NCBI GenBank assembly: GCA_030041435.1
Contig: JASHNW010000127.1
Location: forward strand, 1 to 64,000
Direction: 5' to 3'
DNA from: Acidobacteriaceae bacterium
GTDB taxonomy: Bacteria; Acidobacteriota; Terriglobia; Terriglobales; Acidobacteriaceae
Length of the DNA stretch: 64,000 nt
The translations under genes were made by a program, and so were the position numbers. The notes beneath the pieces are model-generated. The model worked only from the letters and a program-made list of their open reading frames with translations. It made no database searches and was not told the DNA's origin. Positions 62,351 through 64,000 of the stretch are shown here, in pieces (positions within the stretch are counted from its first letter, which is position 1; every line of letters starts with the position of its first letter).

Positions 62351-63181
62351 GTGAATCGTTTGAGCTGGAATCGTCTTCGGTCATGCAGCGAAGGGAGCGC
62401 ACGAGGCTTTCCGATTCGCGCACTGTTGGTTGCAGCGTGCGTAGCTATTGTTGTACCCGCTTCTCCCCAATCTGCTGCCGGGGGCGCCCGTTTGGCTCCG
62501 CCCCAACCCGGTTACACCTTTCCCGCCAGGCAAACGCTCAGCTATGCAGTGGACTGGCGTGTCTTTCCCGCGGGCACCACCGTGTTGCACCTGCAGCAGG
62601 ACGGCGATCAGGAACGCGTGACGGCGACAGCCGATACGCTGGGAGCGATTAACCTGATCTACCGGGTCAGCGATCGTTATCAGTCATCGTTCAATCGCCT
62701 GACGGGTTGTTCTGCCGGTTTCTCCAAACAGATTCAGGAAGGCCGCCGCCAGGTCGACACGGATCTCAAGTTCGACTATGCGCAGGGCAAGGCGCTCCTG
62801 ACCGAGAAGAACGTGGTGAAGGGAACCAGCAAGCACGAAGAAGCTTCTGTCGGCCCCTGTGTAACAGATCTGCTGTCGGCAATCTTCTACCCGGCCTCGC
62901 AAACGCTGACGCCCGGCCAGAGCTTTCGGGTTCCGCTGGGAGACTCAATCCACACCGTCGCAGTCACGATGAAGGTCGAGGCTCGCGAGACGGTGCGCAC
63001 GCCGCTGGGCACCTATCAGACGGTTCGCGTGCAGCCCACGGCGGATGCTGGTGTGGTGAAGGCTCGCGGCAATATCTGGATTTGGTACACCGACGACGAA
63101 CGCCACATCCCGGTGCAGATGCGCGCACGCCTCTTCTGGGGTACGATCACCTTCCGGCTGACCGCAATGGATCAAAAATAG
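62351..63181 (+). CDS. DUF3108 secreted protein
   Basis: This exported protein of 276 residues has a signal segment (LLVAACVAIVVPASPQS) and the DUF3108 domain: LSYAVDWRVFPAGTTVLHL, SDRYQSSFNRLTGCSAGFSKQIQEGRRQ, VGPCVTDLLSAIFYPASQTLTPGQSF, TVAVTMKVEARETVRTPLGTYQTVRV and IWIWYTDDERHIPVQMRARLFWG, spanning about 50-275. The start is GTG at 62351 with a GGAAG ribosome site. DUF3108 proteins are periplasmic and often sit near envelope genes; the function is unknown. This ends the lipid A-core cluster. Confidence 0.85.
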   Translation: MNRLSWNRLRSCSEGSARGFPIRALLVAACVAIVVPASPQSAAGGARLAPPQPGYTFPARQTLSYAVDWRVFPAGTTVLHLQQDGDQERVTATADTLGAINLIYRVSDRYQSSFNRLTGCSAGFSKQIQEGRRQVDTDLKFDYAQGKALLTEKNVVKGTSKHEEASVGPCVTDLLSAIFYPASQTLTPGQSFRVPLGDSIHTVAVTMKVEARETVRTPLGTYQTVRVQPTADAGVVKARGNIWIWYTDDERHIPVQMRARLFWGTITFRLTAMDQK

Positions 63182-63198
63182 AGGCAGGGAAACCGGCG

Positions 63199-63492
63199 CT
63201 ACTGGATGCGATAACGCTCGCGCATCAGCCGCTGCAGGCGCGGTTTGTAGAGCAGATCGAAGGCCAGCTCCTTGCCCGGAAACATTGCTAAAGCTGCGCG
63301 GCGGGTATCGGCCACCATCTCCGCGGCTTCGTCGATGGTCAGTGACAGATCCTGCCCAATGACGGACATGACCATATTCACCATAATCTGGAGGCGTCGC
63401 AGCCTGCGTTGTTCATCCTGAAGCTCTTCCGGGGTTTGCCGAATCGTCTCCGTGCGCGACTCGAAAGGGGAATATTCGGGTTGAGACCCCAT
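63199..63492 (-). CDS. Small hypothetical protein
   Basis: This 97-residue protein has no signal or membrane span. It is rich in Arg and Glu in its first half (ESRTETIRQTPEELQDEQRRLRRLQIMVNMVMSVI) and continues with DLSLTIDEAAEMVADTRRAALAMFPGKELAFDLLYKPRLQRLMRERYRI, predicted mostly helical. ATG at 63492 (MGSQPEYSP) has GGAGG ten bases upstream; an open frame extends to 63675 but lacks a ribosome site. No family is recognised. Confidence 0.6.
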   Translation of the reverse strand: MGSQPEYSPFESRTETIRQTPEELQDEQRRLRRLQIMVNMVMSVIGQDLSLTIDEAAEMVADTRRAALAMFPGKELAFDLLYKPRLQRLMRERYRIQ

Positions 63493-63575
63493 GCAGCGCG
63501 GCCCTCCGTTTTGAGGATCGTACAACGAATCAGACAGCCTGGGATACGAAAAGATGCGCGGCTGACGGCGCCGGG

Positions 63576-64000
63576 CTATACCACCACGCCGTTGCGCTGA
63601 ATGTTGACGCCGGGAACTTCGGATTGGACTCGGTTCAGAAAAGCGACGGTTTCTGCGTTGCTGGTCCGCAAACACTGGTGAGCGCCGAAGGTACGTCCCA
63701 TGTAGCGCGAAGATTGCTCCAGCCAGCGCCGTCGTGCCGGGGTGTCCGTCCGCGACGGGTCCAGCACCTCCGCGGCAATGCGGCCAATCTGCGGCATAGT
63801 GCGCGCAGCATCGGCGGCGACGCTCCAGCCGAGCAGGGAAGTCTCCGGCTCGACCCCGTCGTCATCCGGCAGCAGCAGCGCGCCGCGCTCGGCAAAGATG
63901 CCCGACGGGTCCGCTCCTCCGCTCTCCGGTGAGAGCAAGTCGGGCTGAACACCGCGCCCGATCATTGCCGCGATGCAATCCATTGGATCGGCCGTGACGG
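63576..64000 (-). CDS. C-terminal part of an unknown protein (runs off the window)
   Basis: The leftward frame stays open to the right edge of the window and ends at 63576. The readable part is about 141 residues, beginning VTADPMDCIAAMIGRG and including SGIFAERGALLLPDDDG, LLGWSVAADAARTMPQIGRIAAEVLD, RRRWLEQSSRYMGRTFG and QRNGVVV. An in-frame ATG at 63983 could be a start, but the open frame above it makes a longer gene likely. I do not recognise a family. It lies 83 bases upstream of the small hypothetical gene on the same strand. Confidence 0.5.
   Translation of the reverse strand, partial: VTADPMDCIAAMIGRGVQPDLLSPESGGADPSGIFAERGALLLPDDDGVEPETSLLGWSVAADAARTMPQIGRIAAEVLDPSRTDTPARRRWLEQSSRYMGRTFGAHQCLRTSNAETVAFLNRVQSEVPGVNIQRNGVVV

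Overview
The window looks like chromosomal DNA of a GC-rich, Gram-negative Acidobacteriota (Acidobacteriaceae-like) organism. This is inferred from gene content, not from a database match. The main pointers are a MacB/ADOP-type permease of about 850 residues, a PadR regulator paired with a 'permease prefix' protein, a CE15 esterase, many secreted proteins of unknown function, lipid A/LPS genes (waaA, lpxK, a heptosyltransferase) and a two-subunit glycyl-tRNA synthetase. Short overlaps (ATGA/GTGA) are common, and GTG/TTG starts are frequent. I see no rRNA, tRNA, CRISPR array, prophage or plasmid functions. The only insertion-sequence remnant is the start of an IS630-type transposase at the left edge. 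No gap between annotated features exceeds about 300 bases.

Layout. 1-4.1 kb: transposase fragment, O-methyltransferase, glyS-glyQ. 4.2-10 kb: a 1166-residue GH18-like/NodB deacetylase/GT2 synthase fusion, divergent from a membrane glycosyltransferase that is translationally coupled to a short-chain reductase. 10-13.7 kb: a truncated hemerythrin gene behind a sigma-28-like promoter, then the leftward chain GNAT-trmFO-purQ-CpsB-like phosphatase. 13.9-20.5 kb: a TPR protein and a complete tripartite RND efflux set (TolC, adaptor, permease). 20.6-27.7 kb: PadR with an S41-peptidase fusion, a UbiD-family decarboxylase, redox and lipid-binding-fold proteins, a deoxynucleoside kinase and a NodB deacetylase. 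27.7-31.3 kb: an ADOP permease and an orphan sugar-binding lipoprotein. 31.4-43 kb: CoA-transferase B subunit, secreted GH35-like, CE15 and SGNH carbohydrate-active enzymes, mtnA, HMG-CoA lyase with overlapping membrane genes, and a methylcrotonyl-CoA-type carboxyltransferase. 43-45.7 kb: beta-propeller lipoprotein, MgtC, DinB. 45.7-51.5 kb: the rimP-nusA-infB translation/transcription operon with leader hairpin and terminator. 51.6-58.4 kb: secreted proteins, a DinG-type helicase, queD-queE. 58.4-64 kb: waaA-lpxK-heptosyltransferase-methyltransferase-DUF3108 envelope cluster, then two unknown leftward genes.

How genes work together. The RND trio forms one pump. The GH35-like enzyme, CE15 and SGNH esterase point to plant polysaccharide breakdown outside the cytoplasm. 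The carboxyltransferase, HMG-CoA lyase and CoA-transferase B subunit fit successive steps of leucine/ketone-body catabolism, although their partner subunits are absent here. waaA, lpxK and the heptosyltransferase build the lipid A-inner core.

The most unusual items are: the three-domain exopolysaccharide fusion and the nested dyads in front of it; a ~120-bp repeat with 13-bp inverted ends present twice, which supplies the stop codons of two convergent genes in one copy and abuts a start codon in the other; the sigma-28-like promoter in front of a hemerythrin stub; and a PadR operator that ends exactly at its own start codon, upstream of an S41 peptidase carrying an ADOP-type N-terminal domain.
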